The notes under the pieces: generated by a model
The model's input: the letters and a program-made list of their open reading frames with translations, nothing else
What the model was told of the DNA's origin: nothing
The model's database searches: none
Shown here: piece after piece, positions 58,301-59,034 of the stretch
Numbering within the stretch: the first letter of the stretch is position 1
Layout of the letters: each line of letters begins with the position of its first letter
Program-made: the position numbers and the translations under genes
NCBI GenBank assembly: GCA_963573305.1
Contig: OY754329.1
Location: forward strand, 15,777,200-15,841,199
DNA length: 64,000 nucleotides
From: Pyrrhosoma nymphula
Taxonomy: Eukaryota; Arthropoda; Insecta; Odonata; Coenagrionidae
Direction of reading: 5' to 3'

Positions 58301-59034
58301 TAGAAATTTCCTTGGCAGCCAGCTGTGAATATCCATTTAATAGCGATTTCATGAATGGCACTTCACGCATGCAGCATTTAATAACCAAGTTCAGTGACTA
58401 ATTTGATAGTTGTAGTCAAACGACTACAGTTCTCCGTTCGCCTTGCCTTCTCAATGACCATCAACAAGGCACAAGGTCAATCGCTTCAATTGTGTGGATG
58501 AATCTGTAAAATCCATGCTTTTCACATGGTCAATTATATGTTGCATGCTCACGAGGGGGTCAGCCAAAAAATTTATGTTTTTTACAGAGGGCTGTAAGAC
58601 CAAAGTTACTGTATATCCCAAAGCACTTTAATAACTTTTTTCAACTTTAATTTAATACACAAAAAAATCATAGTCTTTCATTTATTTTGTATATGTAAAT
58701 GTGTCTGCTTTGTACACCTATGTGTACCTACTTAGAAAGAAGAAGGGGCATAGCTACGCATGCAGTGCACAGCTAGTAAATGAAAAAATACAATACAGAA
58801 TGCCAATTGTATTCAACAAAAAGTAGACTCACCACAAGCACAATACACACGAATCTCATAATCATGACAGGGCTTTGATTTTCCTCCTTTCACCTGAGAA
58901 TTACAAACAAGGCCTCTCTCAAGGCTACATTCAACATCTTGGCCTGTTTCCTTGAAATGAATATGAGATCCAATGGTTCGGCATTCAATTTTTGTCATAT
59001 GAATGGGTTCACAGTGAGGCTTTTTGTCTAGAAT
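1207..59034 (-). CDS. Hemocytin/hemolectin-like secreted multidomain gene (partial, 17 exons)
   Basis: Seventeen exons (59034 down to 1207) splice with GT-AG borders and consistent phase to 2497 nt, about 832 residues without a stop. Domains in order: half WxxW; discoidin F5/8C (about 150 aa); Thr-rich linker; CBM14 chitin-binding; WxxW; Ala/Thr linker; TIL/VWC-like cysteine-rich block; Thr/Pro linker; WxxW; WxxW. This mix matches insect hemocytin/hemolectin, a large secreted hemocyte protein used in hemolymph clotting and hemocyte aggregation (family knowledge). The VWD domains usual in that family are not in the window, presumably lying outside it. The gene runs off both ends: no start or stop codon is visible. 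All introns carry transposon debris. Alternatives are another mucin-like WxxW/discoidin protein. The gene structure is firm; the family name is likely but not proven. Confidence 0.8.
1600..1850 (+). repeat. Unclassified dispersed repeat, copy 1
   Basis: Shares words and order with 21690-21965: a 'ctgttacaaa...ttttctg.gagttttatt' block, then about 130-150 bp later 'agagaaatWaYattcttctc.aaaatttc.acttgat'. Both copies lie in the same orientation in different introns. I see no coding content and no identifiable ends. Confidence 0.5.
1875..2230. mobile_element. Foldback/MITE-like palindrome with 149-bp arms
   Basis: The arm 1875-2023 is repeated in inverted orientation at 2082-2230 with only about one or two mismatches, separated by a 58-bp loop. 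The outer ends read GGAGACATCGCGTGAG. The arms are the same length to the base, so the copy is young or under gene conversion. I found no convincing target-site duplication, and the superfamily is unknown. Transcribed within the intron it would fold into a long RNA hairpin. Confidence 0.8.
2237..2435 (+). repeat. Possible non-LTR 3' tail ending in (GATT)n
   Basis: AT-rich sequence that ends in a short ATTGATTGATTGATT microsatellite, as many non-LTR 3' ends do. No coding part is present. Confidence 0.3.
2972..3126 (-). CDS. Exon P: linker and WxxW module 4, N-terminal half
   Basis: 155 nt, phase 1 in and phase 0 out; acceptor TTTCCAG, donor GTAGGC. A linker (ITPSKPGPTTTPVL) is followed by CDGWSLWINDNKNPRALPGD, then HEYKSVEQLHSIGFC. 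The W-x-x-W is kept; the usual GDFE is GDHE, so the acidic block is slightly diverged. The intron before it (3127-11618) is 8.5 kb and holds two nested pogo-like elements. Confidence 0.85.
3352..3420 (+). repeat. pogo/Tigger-type 5' end relic
   Basis: Starts CAGTAGAGCCCTGCTTAACG, close to the CAGTaaAaCCyc ends of the larger pogo-like elements at 4070, 6408 and 35361. The tgacaaaatgctatcttgtg block recurs inverted near 18705-18735. No matching right end is seen. Confidence 0.4.
4070..6384 (+). mobile_element. pogo/Tigger-like DNA transposon, non-autonomous (2.3 kb)
   Basis: The left end is TA + CAGTAAAACCTTATTAATTC at 4070. The right end is an inverted, worn version (GGGGTTTAGTG) at about 6374-6384, with a subterminal 'tcgaattaagagggttcgaac' mirroring 'ttcgaaattcaaggg...gggttcgaact' at the left. 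No transposase can be read inside. It carries the internal foldback pair at 5364-6164. The TA target and CAGT ends fit pogo/Tigger. Confidence 0.65.
5364..6164. repeat. Internal foldback: inverted pair of a ~310-bp repeat
   Basis: 5364-5671 (plus) and 5850-6164 (minus) are copies of one unit that runs from 'atcggYgcaaaaaaggtagaac' through 'gagctccatagagtc' and 'ggccaaaatatttgattggt' to 'ttttaaaattaaa'. A third copy is at 60072-60395. The 180-bp spacer is unrelated AT-rich DNA. All three end at the same point, so the unit has defined borders. No family is recognised. Confidence 0.7.
6408..10519 (+). mobile_element. pogo/Tigger-like DNA transposon, 4.1 kb, no readable transposase
   Basis: Ends are TA-CAGTAAAAACTCAAAAATAC at 6408 and TCGTAATTTCGAGTTTCTACTG-TA at 10519, inverted copies with TA duplicated on both sides (6406-6407, 10520-10521). 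Subterminal 'tacgaa/ttcgta' motifs repeat near both ends. The interior is unusually GC-rich in patches (6740-6960, 7140-7260, 8860-9480) and holds ORFs of up to 163 codons (8715-9206) with Pro/Leu/Ser-rich content and no recognisable domain. A small hairpin lies at 10186-10268. I could not find DDE or CENPB-like motifs. It may be a non-autonomous carrier of captured sequence. Confidence 0.65.
10186..10268. repeat. Near-perfect hairpin, 33-bp arms
   Basis: The arm 10186-10218 (gttgattcttctgattttcg...) is matched in inverse by 10234-10268 with one or two mismatches and a 15-bp loop. It is inside the 4.1-kb pogo-like element. Confidence 0.7.
10745..11040 (+). pseudogene. Non-LTR retrotransposon 3' end (RT C-terminus and 3' UTR)
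   Basis: Reads NFPLFKSKLYQFLGN then, after one frame slip, QCFSIGEFMSS. This is the conserved extreme C-terminus of CR1/Jockey-like RT proteins ('FK.KL..FL...CFYS..EF'). It is followed by a 3' UTR ending aaccaataaaaattccattc. Strongly 5'-truncated. Confidence 0.6.
11125..11314. mobile_element. Snap-back pair of Penelope-like 3' ends with hammerhead-like core
   Basis: The arms 11125-11215 and 11223-11314 are inverted copies with an approximately 8-bp loop. The plus-sense arm contains CCTTGATAATGACGCTGTAG then CGTTGAAACCGG. This has the order of a hammerhead ribozyme: a CUGANGA-like box, stem II (GACGC/GCGTT, loop TGTA), then GAAAC. Penelope-like elements are known to carry such motifs in their terminal repeats. 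The 50188-50220 element end shows the same layout (CTGATGA...ccgGTcG). The first box here deviates from consensus (TTGATAA). Confidence 0.6.
11315..11618. other. Intron, no recognised feature
   Basis: About 300 bp between the snap-back element and exon O; AT-rich, with nothing recognised. Confidence 0.5.
11619..11676 (-). CDS. Exon O: WxxW module 3, terminal strand
   Basis: 58 nt, phase 0 in and phase 1 out; acceptor TTATTGCAG, donor GTATGT. It codes for IRLFCSCETSTSSTASTIA. IRLFCSC is the closing strand of the module, equal to IRVYCAC in exon A and IRYFCSC in exon Q. A Ser/Thr spacer follows. Module 3 therefore has an extra intron just before the closing strand. Confidence 0.87.
11872..11978 (-). 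CDS. Exon N: WxxW module 3, middle part
   Basis: 107 nt, phase 1 in and phase 0 out; acceptor TTTTGCAG, donor GTTGGT. It contains GTAFSDTGNVVTCNLNDGLI, then CYNHNNGKKGCKNYK. This matches the 'F..TG..V.C....GL.C.......C..Y' strand order of exons A and Q. It is 248 bp from exon M and 195 bp from exon O, the tightest exon cluster in the window. Confidence 0.88.
12227..12371 (-). CDS. Exon M: WxxW module 3, N-terminal half
   Basis: 145 nt, phase 0 in and phase 1 out; acceptor TTTGCAG, donor GTGAGC. It reads ITECNQWTEWYSGSTPHGSN, then GDFETVHSV and SIECATVD. W-T-x-W and GDFET are diagnostic of WxxW modules. The upstream intron (12372-19477, 7.1 kb) contains the hAT element, the composite SINE and a non-LTR fragment. 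Confidence 0.9.
12372..13169. other. Intron, no recognised feature
   Basis: 800 bp of AT-rich intron between exon M and the composite SINE. No coding or structural signal seen. Confidence 0.5.
13170..13300 (+). mobile_element. tRNA-derived SINE head
   Basis: 'gtggtggtgtggtaacgtct' fits a pol III box A, and 'ggtcgcgggtttaagtcc' fits box B at normal tRNA spacing. The following 'gattttcaccattcaggtcatgggtg' recurs in the degraded copy at 1-330. It directly precedes a 5S-derived unit, so the two could be a composite SINE or adjacent insertions. Confidence 0.65.
13322..13560 (+). mobile_element. 5S-rRNA-derived SINE, copy 2
   Basis: Starts ggcctagccacgttgaaaca, then 'ggttcccgtcagatcaccaa' and 'agttaagcaatgttgggcct', which align with 5S rRNA through boxes A and IE. 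'ggttggaggggtgaccctcc' aligns with box C. A non-5S body follows (cgtctgcaagtggtggtcag), then a tail ccaatcaatcatg. The same body is present in copy 1 at about 10628-10735. This is SINE3-type architecture. Confidence 0.8.
13561..14396. other. Intron, probable non-LTR 3' UTR as hAT target
   Basis: No coding content. Across the hAT insertion (14405-17555) the flanks join as gtaatgacgtcctgggatca followed by ataaaatttattattatc, which looks like a retroelement 3' tail. I recognise nothing else here. Confidence 0.4.
14405..17555 (+). mobile_element. Complete hAT transposon (3151 bp) with 8-bp TSD
   Basis: The terminal inverted repeats are TAGGGACATGCAAAAGT at 14405 and ACTTTTGCATGTCCCTA ending at 17555. 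They are flanked by a perfect 8-bp duplication GTAATGAC (14397-14404 and 17556-17563). Subterminal sequence differs on the two sides: repeated 'cgcgaatt' at the left and a 'aataacaccacttttg' array at 17463-17540. The interior encodes a BED-finger hAT transposase in plus orientation, now decayed. Element and duplication borders are certain. Confidence 0.92.
15281..17267 (+). pseudogene. hAT transposase with BED zinc finger, decayed, one intron
   Basis: Start chosen at MPKWAVTAKQREAEF (15281). The first exon, 15281-15647, holds a BED-type finger (FCRFCNTT, then HIASEKH). A GT-AG intron is likely at 15648-15852 (donor GAAG/GTTAGT, acceptor ACCCAG/G). It restores VEG-GGDL, and two extra bases before PHAQTLREKYV shift the frame. 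The catalytic core follows with DVFCDETTDKKGR (about 15960) and HIQCWAHKLNLV (about 16230). Further frame slips cross PVVTRWNSW (about 16435). The C-terminal dimerisation domain (to 17267) reads PCANVDSERFLSCYSTVL, then RRTNL. At least three frameshifts make it inactive. It cuts and joins its own ends in active relatives. Confidence 0.85.
17564..18029. other. Intron, right flank of hAT
   Basis: A probable retroelement tail (ataaaatttattattatcat at about 17578) followed by about 400 bp in which I recognise nothing. Confidence 0.4.
18030..18620 (+). pseudogene. Non-LTR retrotransposon 3' end (RT C-terminus)
   Basis: The reading frame (with one stop at about 18240) gives EEQKRIIRIIASQHYCSPAK, then LPCLYIFSLLTYVR, then MGIRLYNKLPMEI and FKVKLKKVLYKKMYYCVEEF. 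This is the conserved C-terminal region after the RT domain of CR1/Jockey-like elements. A 3' UTR ends in ataaataaaataattaaaaa. 5'-truncated, in plus orientation against the host gene. Confidence 0.8.
18621..19477. other. Intron, short pogo-like relic only
   Basis: At 18690-18765 an inverted match to the 3352-3420 pogo-like end (tgacaaaattgcatcttgtg, then gggtctgctgtatactg). Otherwise nothing recognised. Confidence 0.35.
19478..19669 (-). CDS. Exon L: VWC-like strand and Thr/Pro linker
   Basis: 192 nt, phase 0 at both ends, 64 codons; acceptor TTCCAG, donor GTTTGT. PGVIFWESKCEACQCINNEY and ICDASSC form a VWC-like C-x-x-C-x-C-x(6)-C pattern. A Thr/Pro-rich linker (TPATPSTTLV, then VIPITLPPPEVDSQ) follows. 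It leads into WxxW module 3. Confidence 0.87.
20190..21245 (+). pseudogene. Non-LTR retrotransposon, C-terminal half of RT ORF plus tail
   Basis: An open frame up to 21074 covers LINAIDSWCAKWKLRVNPEKS-type thumb sequence (NAIDSWCAKWKLRVNPEKS), SSHNDLGVTFDQKLMFHEHI and LPILEYCSPIWSTASP. The end of the frame reads FSSRKVFFSQLKPNV. A 3' UTR ends in an aaataaataaaaaaataaat tail (to 21245). The fragment starts around the catalytic YADD region, which reads FINDCK here, so the active site is lost. The family resembles the minus-strand copy at 46778-47285, which supplies the other half of the RT. The long ORF is a survivor of recent insertion, not a host gene. Confidence 0.82.
21246..22359. repeat. 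Intron with unclassified repeat, copy 2
   Basis: The section 21690-21965 matches the repeat at 1600-1850 in order and orientation. The minus-strand 124-codon frame here has no recognisable domain and falls within the repeat. The rest is unassigned AT-rich DNA. Confidence 0.45.
22365..22645 (-). mobile_element. tRNA-derived SINE
   Basis: On the minus strand, box A TGGCTTGGTGGTGTAACTGG and box B GGGTTCGAATCCCGG sit at tRNA spacing (22640-22565). The body continues to about 22365. Part of the body (gcacaaatgatgtggta...cgcatgggtgc) is repeated in plus orientation at 22798-22850. The tRNA-like head does not close a 7-bp acceptor stem, so it is not a tRNA gene. Confidence 0.7.
23223..23338 (-). 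CDS. Exon K: cysteine-rich TIL-like region, second part
   Basis: 116 nt, phase 1 in and phase 0 out; acceptor ACTAAG, donor GTGTGT. It reads CVDEFELSCPEGMLWRDRVT, then CLAVEDCTCISRSGQPVK. 'C...W....C.....C.C....G....' is the close of a TIL module and continues directly into PGVIFWESKC in exon L, a VWC-like segment. Confidence 0.85.
23425..23785 (-). pseudogene. Non-LTR retrotransposon 3' end
   Basis: On the minus strand: HGHVTRDRENVHLANQPLN, then HHSASIIYNKIPTSIK and FKYKLKELLIYKCYYSIDEF. This is the conserved C-terminus of CR1/Jockey-like RT proteins. The 3' tail ends in a TTATTATTATTATAAG-type repeat near 23430. Confidence 0.7.
23786..24544. other. Intron, nothing recognised
   Basis: AT-rich; the short open frames have no family-like motif. 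Confidence 0.45.
24545..24800 (-). pseudogene. Non-LTR retrotransposon 3' end
   Basis: On the minus strand: HDHLTRSHSYVHITLHKQ, then KVNNLLPHKLRCITSVKTFK and LKRYLVEKCFYSLQEYYNN. Same conserved RT C-terminus as at 18030 and 23425 but a different subfamily. Confidence 0.7.
25068..25438. mobile_element. hAT-type MITE (371 bp)
   Basis: Ends are AGTAAGGATGAGTCGATTC at 25068 and, inverted, GGAATCCACTCATCCCTAAT at 25438. The flanks aaatacat and aaatacag (7 of 8 bases) fit an 8-bp hAT duplication. The interior is rich in GATTC/GAATC repeats. Confidence 0.7.
25442..25520 (+). repeat. pogo/Tigger-type 5' end relic
   Basis: TACAGTAAAACCTCTGCCTT followed by 'acgaactcccgctaaacgaa' resembles the ends of the pogo-like elements at 4070 and 35361. 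It abuts the MITE at 25068-25438. No right end found. Confidence 0.45.
25737..25856 (-). CDS. Exon J: cysteine-rich TIL-like region, first part
   Basis: 120 nt, phase 1 at both ends; acceptor TTTACAG, donor GTAAAT. It reads CPPGQEWRDCHIRCDQLCLH, then GFCPKKQDCIA. 'CP.GQ.W..C...C...C.......C.....C..G' resembles trypsin-inhibitor-like (TIL) cysteine-rich domains found between VWD units in hemocytin and SCO-spondin proteins. It joins exon K with CIAGCVDEF. Confidence 0.85.
26140..26600 (+). pseudogene. Possible mariner relic
   Basis: TATGAGGTGTGATAAAAAGT at 26137-26156 looks like a mariner terminal repeat after its TA target. About 290 bp on, RFEWSTRCVKCFQDG and then a 'PAKLIKTSKICIQM' stretch faintly recall the mariner N-terminal 'FEWhkRFkeGr...SGRPstsktdeni' region. 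Stops and shifts are frequent. Weak. Confidence 0.35.
26601..27269. other. Intron, nothing firmly recognised
   Basis: AT-rich at first, then a GC-richer part leading into the gypsy fragment. It could be more of the same retroelement, but I see no motifs. Confidence 0.4.
27270..27690 (+). pseudogene. Ty3/gypsy-type RT/RNase H fragment
   Basis: Across frame slips: KPLTRLLKKGLTFSWSDECE, then VVLEKLKI, 'AYPIFEQPFI', STDTSNLALGVVLLQEVNKE and 'QLNAAKTNYSAHRRSFW'. This is the RT connection and the start of RNase H ('PLT.LLKK...F.W...C...F..LK...', 'DTSN.A.G.VL.Q', 'NYS...'). Heavily broken, with no LTRs seen. Confidence 0.7.
27691..28439. other. Intron, nothing recognised
   Basis: AT-rich spacer between two retroelement fragments. 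Confidence 0.45.
28440..29670 (+). pseudogene. Non-LTR retrotransposon RT, nearly complete C-terminal two thirds
   Basis: Begins within the RT fingers (CETQLALFIHDFLKSGESKI; LFLDFKKPFNTVPHNKL followed by one stop), then TSGVPQGSVIGPLLFNIYIN and the catalytic LFADDT, then WGLELNLSKC and VKYLGVTITSNLSWGTHI. A one-base shift near 29170 separates this from LIRELNKIQRKAARFVKNCY and the rest, to 29558. The 3' UTR ends ggcttgcagggtagtatgta, matching two solo tails at 42235 and 63885. Catalytic residues are kept; one stop and one frameshift disable it. Confidence 0.85.
29932..29994 (-). CDS. Exon I: short Pro/Thr/Ala linker
   Basis: 63 nt, phase 1 at both ends; acceptor TTTCTAG, donor GTAATG. It codes for about 20 residues of mucin-like spacer (PPDTYPATTEAAAVATTKPS). 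Support comes from correct splice sites and phase on both sides and from low-complexity composition suited to a linker between WxxW module 2 and the cysteine-rich block. It is too short for homology alone. Confidence 0.75.
30220..30600 (+). pseudogene. Non-LTR endonuclease (EEP) fragment, RTE-like
   Basis: The frame reads GDLNAVVGEGRDGYEGVYGP, then 'NYHIKK', 'SKFCM', 'ITSTWKILDDMK' and 'IIMDWQRFRNSVKN', then FRWRM. The pattern 'GDFNA.VG.G.dg.eG.yG...rN..G..l..FC......i.nT.f.......t' followed by 'IDYi...R.r....n' is the apurinic-like endonuclease of RTE-type elements. Stops are present. Confidence 0.6.
30601..31083. other. Intron, short unclassified repeat
   Basis: At 30606-30710 a G-rich piece (gcatgggcgcccatacaata, then ccagggggggg) looks like worn repeat DNA. 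Nothing else. Confidence 0.35.
31084..31274 (-). CDS. Exon H: WxxW module 2, C-terminal half
   Basis: 191 nt, phase 2 in and phase 1 out; acceptor TTTGTAG, donor GTAAGT. It contains a Lys-rich insert (KGTKKSTKKGAKYV), then VKCDKDLGLMCRN, LCMDYAVRFFCSC. 'GL.C.......C.DY..R..C.C' matches the end of the other WxxW modules. The Lys-rich stretch between the halves is absent from modules 3 and 4, so this module carries a private insertion. Confidence 0.88.
31433..32022. mobile_element. hAT-type MITE (590 bp) with 8-bp TSD
   Basis: Flanked by a perfect 8-bp duplication AACATACC (31425-31432 and 32023-32030). The ends TCGAGATGGG and CCCATCTCTA are inverted. Both subterminal zones are filled with 'aaattaccgtaatttt'-like palindromic repeats. 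It lies between exons H and G, starting about 160 bp from H and ending about 60 bp from G. Confidence 0.8.
32084..32264 (-). CDS. Exon G: WxxW module 2, N-terminal half
   Basis: 181 nt, phase 1 in and phase 2 out; acceptor TTACAG, donor GTAAAT. It contains CEDRWTNWFNISHPGEDGGD followed by FETISSI and DIECR. W-x-x-W-F, the acidic GGDFET block and the IECR strand are the hallmark of Mucin2-type WxxW modules. The intron before it (32265-46221, about 14 kb) is the largest in the window and holds the nested piggyBac insertion. Confidence 0.9.
32265..34007. other. Intron, possible pogo-like and hAT relics
   Basis: 32562-32640 (CAGTCGACCCTCACTTTACT) resembles a pogo-like end. 33490-33650 (TAGGGATAGGAAAAT, then repeated 'cgcgaattt') resembles the left end of the hAT at 14405. 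No partner ends were found. Confidence 0.35.
34008..34184. mobile_element. hAT-type MITE (177 bp)
   Basis: Ends are CAGCTTTCTCAAACTTTTCC and, inverted, AGTTTGGGAATCCCTG. The flanks TGCTACAG and TGCTACAT form a 7-of-8 target duplication. The 'CAG.g.TtCtCAAACT' end is a common hAT motif. Confidence 0.75.
34216..34435. repeat. ~220-bp dispersed repeat, copy 1
   Basis: Almost identical to 44350-44573 (catgYgtgaatagccgcttt through to gaagtcactcgct). The two copies lie on either side of the split non-LTR element. The minus-strand 167-codon frame over this copy shows no known domain. Confidence 0.75.
34858..35282 (+). pseudogene. Non-LTR RT, first part (before TTAA insertion)
   Basis: Starts within the RT fingers (SPTFSKIFEKAVHSRLMNHL), then NNHHGFRKNYSTNSALI, ITCDLSKAFDCVDHGLLLDK and GVPQGSILGPLLFVLYVN. 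One stop lies at 35158. At the TTAA (35279-35282) the frame is cut by a 7992-bp element. It resumes at 43279 with DLPSNIS. With one TTAA the junction reads LYVN-DLP, in frame. Confidence 0.88.
35361..39813 (+). mobile_element. pogo/Tigger-like element (4.45 kb) nested in the piggyBac element
   Basis: TA-CAGTAAAACCCCCATACAAC at 35361, and inverted GTTGTATGGGGGTTTTACTG-TA at 39813. Subterminal copies of 'gggaccgg..aatgacttYga' are seen at both ends. The interior holds the inverted SINE pair (38148-38945) and GC-rich stretches near 37320-37680. No transposase is readable. The open frames (up to 104 codons) look fortuitous. Confidence 0.75.
38148..38945. repeat. Inverted SINE pair
   Basis: A tRNA-like head at 38148-38215 (box A 'tggtcaattgattagcg', box B tgttcgattcccg) starts a unit running to 38445. 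Its body recurs inverted at 38703-38940 (gatatcaacaggaggtcttg...). The arms are about 240 bp and the spacer about 260 bp. The inverted copy lacks most of the head. Confidence 0.7.
39814..40079. other. piggyBac interior, nothing recognised
   Basis: AT-rich segment between the nested pogo-like element and the transposase C-terminal remnant. Confidence 0.4.
40080..40292 (-). pseudogene. piggyBac transposase C-terminal Cys-rich domain remnant
   Basis: On the minus strand: TRKCFLCSRNREVHGKIIRR, then SRYFCPDCDVTRWL and stop. The pattern 'C..C......k.tr..C..Cdv.LC' is the zinc-binding tail of piggyBac transposases. The expected 'LC' has been mutated and the frame ends in a stop. Confidence 0.7.
40728..40976 (-). 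pseudogene. piggyBac transposase N-terminal remnant
   Basis: On the minus strand: an acidic/Ser segment (SGSESSFSEHTISDAKCEGK), then WREMKSSEAPPPAPARFNF and GVLQFFQLFFGNEII. 'W......P....F.f......g....fFqLFf..e.i' is how piggyBac transposases enter their conserved domain. The open frame stops there; the 435 bp up to the C-terminal remnant are unrelated, so the catalytic region is deleted. Confidence 0.6.
40977..42234. other. piggyBac interior, nothing recognised
   Basis: Short open frames on both strands (for example 41578-41895) without family motifs. Confidence 0.4.
42235..42325 (+). repeat. Non-LTR 3' tail fragment
   Basis: 'tttttatatggctggttgca...acaccccctgccacacgtcc' matches the tail of the element ending at 29670 in order. 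No coding part. Confidence 0.55.
42326..43180. other. piggyBac interior, GC-rich patch
   Basis: A GC-rich patch at about 42500-42780 with no identifiable family; AT-rich elsewhere. The right subterminal region with palindromic boxes begins at about 43190. Confidence 0.4.
43275..44349 (+). pseudogene. Non-LTR RT, second part (after TTAA insertion)
   Basis: Continues the RT from 35282: NDLPSNISPNTIQYADDTTV (catalytic YADD), then LDKWFTANGLKLNTNKSGYI and INLLGIKIDSHLKWSEH, then MKYGIILWGSSSEAK and MGIKVYNKLPNDLKK. The open frame runs to 44080. The 3' UTR ends acaataaatattattctatt-ctattctattc. Apart from the insertion and one stop at 35158, the copy is well kept, including the catalytic Asp pair. 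Confidence 0.88.
44350..44573. repeat. ~220-bp dispersed repeat, copy 2
   Basis: Near-identical to 34216-34435 and starts directly after the TATTC tail of the non-LTR element. Confidence 0.75.
44574..46221. other. Intron, possible pogo-like right ends
   Basis: 45290-45353 (ggcagtgccggattaaagat, then gcgactgta) and 45966-46013 (attgccggattacgggtgtt, then gagctcaactgta) look like right ends of related elements ending in ACTGTA. No left ends were located; the rest is unassigned. Confidence 0.3.
46222..46488 (-). CDS. Exon F: Thr-rich linker and CBM14 chitin-binding domain
   Basis: 267 nt, phase 1 in and phase 1 out; acceptor TTTTCAG, donor GTGAGT. A Thr/Ser linker (IEITTTTLKSQVFTTTPSST) is followed by CDPAHPNFPDEKNCHKFYQC, then a Cys after KMVPKT, then MMFHPEKLICDWP and a final Cys in RPECN. 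The six-Cys spacing and the 'F..C..F..C.......C..G..F....C..' pattern are those of a peritrophin-A domain, which in arthropods binds chitin. Confidence 0.9.
46778..47285 (-). pseudogene. Non-LTR RT, N-terminal half of palm
   Basis: On the minus strand: AYISSCQHGFLPGGSCLTNL, then VCYLDFSKAFDSINHTLLIH, YQRVLIDGVSSTHSPVASGV-PQGIVLGPLLF and the catalytic LLYADDCKIVRKIDG. Covers RT motifs up to YADD and then ends abruptly. It looks like the same family as 20190-21245. Just past its end, 46676-46700 (cccgatgatggctaattatg) faintly resembles a Penelope-like terminus. Confidence 0.82.
47286..48638. other. Intron with a 25-bp poly-G run
   Basis: 47548-47572 is an uninterrupted run of 25 G, followed by aaggggtaagggg. 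Otherwise AT-rich with nothing recognised. Confidence 0.6.
48639..48783 (-). CDS. Exon E: end of discoidin domain
   Basis: 145 nt, phase 0 in and phase 1 out; acceptor TTTTTCAG, donor GTAATG. It reads VFDGNTDSQTAKRVLFPHPV, then AQYIKLVPVHF and LRMDILGCSIK. The pattern 'F.GN.D......F..P..A.YI...P......LR...LGC' closes the discoidin domain; its final Cys would pair with the Cys opening the domain in exon B. The four exons together code about 150 residues, the usual length. Confidence 0.9.
48784..49629. other. Intron, nothing recognised
   Basis: AT-rich, then purine-rich (49300-49620). No motif. Confidence 0.45.
49630..50300 (+). mobile_element. Penelope-like element 3' part with GIY-YIG nuclease
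   Basis: From about 49700: YSYIGQTGRNFKTRAKEHKA, then FAQHLLEMGH and MDALEIREI. This is the GIY-YIG domain of Penelope-like retroelements ('YIG.TgR....R..EH', then a catalytic Glu near EIREI). The RT part is missing (5' truncation). Just upstream, 'ttatagttatattggtcaaa' is present as a direct repeat (about 49634 and 49713) with an inverted copy (gtttgaacaatataac) between. Downstream, CCTGATGATGGCTTGACAGC then CGATACCGGTCG has hammerhead-like order. A C-rich spacer (about 49960-50140) separates nuclease and terminus. Confidence 0.8.
50301..51595. other. Intron, nothing recognised
   Basis: AT-rich. Short open frames (for example 50878-51063) show no family motif. Confidence 0.45.
51596..51745 (-). 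CDS. Exon D: discoidin domain, third part
   Basis: 150 nt, phase 0 at both ends, 50 codons; acceptor TTTTCAG, donor GTATTG (a weaker match to consensus). It contains VDLVDQKQVSGVVIQG, then KEWVTKFQVSWSNDGRNW. The motif 'VDL...V.GV.IQG......WVT.F.V..S.DG..W' is the core signature of F5/8 type C domains. Confidence 0.9.
51746..54249. other. Intron, nothing firmly recognised
   Basis: 2.5 kb of AT-rich intron. 53600-53675 has a short direct duplication (aactaattgaggatg twice). No coding motif. Confidence 0.4.
54250..54345 (+). repeat. hAT right-end relic
   Basis: 'aaaaataacactacttt', 'aaaaataaccccactttc' and 'ccaaaaaataaccttgcatt' in series, ending tacatctcta. Same layout as the right end of the hAT element at 17463-17555. 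Left end not found. Confidence 0.5.
55096..55292. mobile_element. Possible hAT-type MITE
   Basis: The left AAGTCGCTCCCAATCT and right AGATTGGGAACCACTA are inverted versions of a CAGTGGTTCCCAATCT-like end. The flanks ctctagat/cactaagt match at 5 of 8. It lies about 140 bp from exon C. Confidence 0.45.
55435..55557 (-). CDS. Exon C: discoidin domain, second part
   Basis: 123 nt, phase 0 at both ends, 41 codons; acceptor TTTTAG, donor GTGAGT. It reads DDQISVSSFSTPG, then ARLNGGGAWV and NEWIQ. The discoidin pattern 'I.SS......A.L.G..AW......WIQ' is clear. In this fold the loops around these strands bind lipids or glycans (family knowledge). Confidence 0.88.
55766..56053. mobile_element. Hairpin repeat interrupted by a TTAA MITE
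   Basis: The outer palindrome: 55766-55796 plus 55955-55982 mirror 55994-56053 (catcaaaatgttggcgaaca...accagagggaaacccgagaa) around an 11-bp loop. The left arm is interrupted by a 154-bp TTAA element (55797-55950) between TTAA at 55793-55796 and 55951-55954. Confidence 0.75.
55797..55950. mobile_element. piggyBac-type MITE (154 bp)
   Basis: With its TTAA target the left end reads TTAACACATTCAATGTGG and the right, inverted, TTAACACTTTCAATGTGG (one mismatch). Internal CGTCAATTGACG and CGTCTATTGACG palindromes precede GTGCTCC twice. TTAA targets and short inverted ends are a piggyBac hallmark. Confidence 0.75.
56054..57659. other. Intron, nothing recognised
   Basis: AT-rich with no motif; spacer between the hairpin and exon B. 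Confidence 0.45.
57660..57769 (-). CDS. Exon B: linker and start of discoidin domain
   Basis: 110 nt, phase 1 in and phase 0 out; acceptor TTTACAG, donor GTGAGA. A Thr-rich linker (LVETTQFLEVTTSTPLTEV) leads into CEDGLGMESGAIL, the classic first strand of an F5/8 type C domain (C-x-x-x-LGM-x-x-G-x-I). The domain continues without a break into exon C (DDQISVSS). A Helitron occupies most of the intron between exons A and B. Confidence 0.85.
57912..58776 (+). mobile_element. Helitron (non-autonomous, 865 bp)
   Basis: Begins TCTAATACATATAAAAATTC and continues with a 'ctcgaaaagtagttagtcca ttgacttgaaattttgac' stretch usual at insect Helitron 5' ends. It ends with a 'gcatagctacgcatgcagtg' hairpin-like region and CTAG (58773-58776) before T. 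The interior keeps a helicase remnant at 58430-58640. There is no target duplication, as expected for Helitrons. It lies 142 bp from exon B and 56 bp from exon A. Confidence 0.7.
58430..58640 (+). pseudogene. Helitron helicase C-terminal remnant
   Basis: VRLAFSMTINKAQGQSLQLC-G then stop; in another frame 'CFSHGQLYVACSR' is recognisable from the DNA (tgcttttcacatggtcaatt atatgttgcatgctcacg). 'F.MTINK.QGQ.L' and 'FSHGQLYVA.SR' are the last conserved blocks of the PIF1-like helicase of Helitrons. Broken by stops and shifts. Confidence 0.75.
58833..59034 (-). CDS. Exon A: C-terminal half of WxxW module 1
   Basis: 202 nt, enters in phase 0 and leaves in phase 1; acceptor CTTTCAG and donor GTGAGT on the minus strand. 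It begins ILDKKPHCEPIHMTKIECR and ends in the C-x-C motif VYCAC typical of the end of a WxxW module (compare exons H, O and Q). The N-terminal half with the W-x-x-W signature must be in an upstream exon. I do not see one up to 64000, so the intron before this exon is at least 5 kb. Confidence 0.85.
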
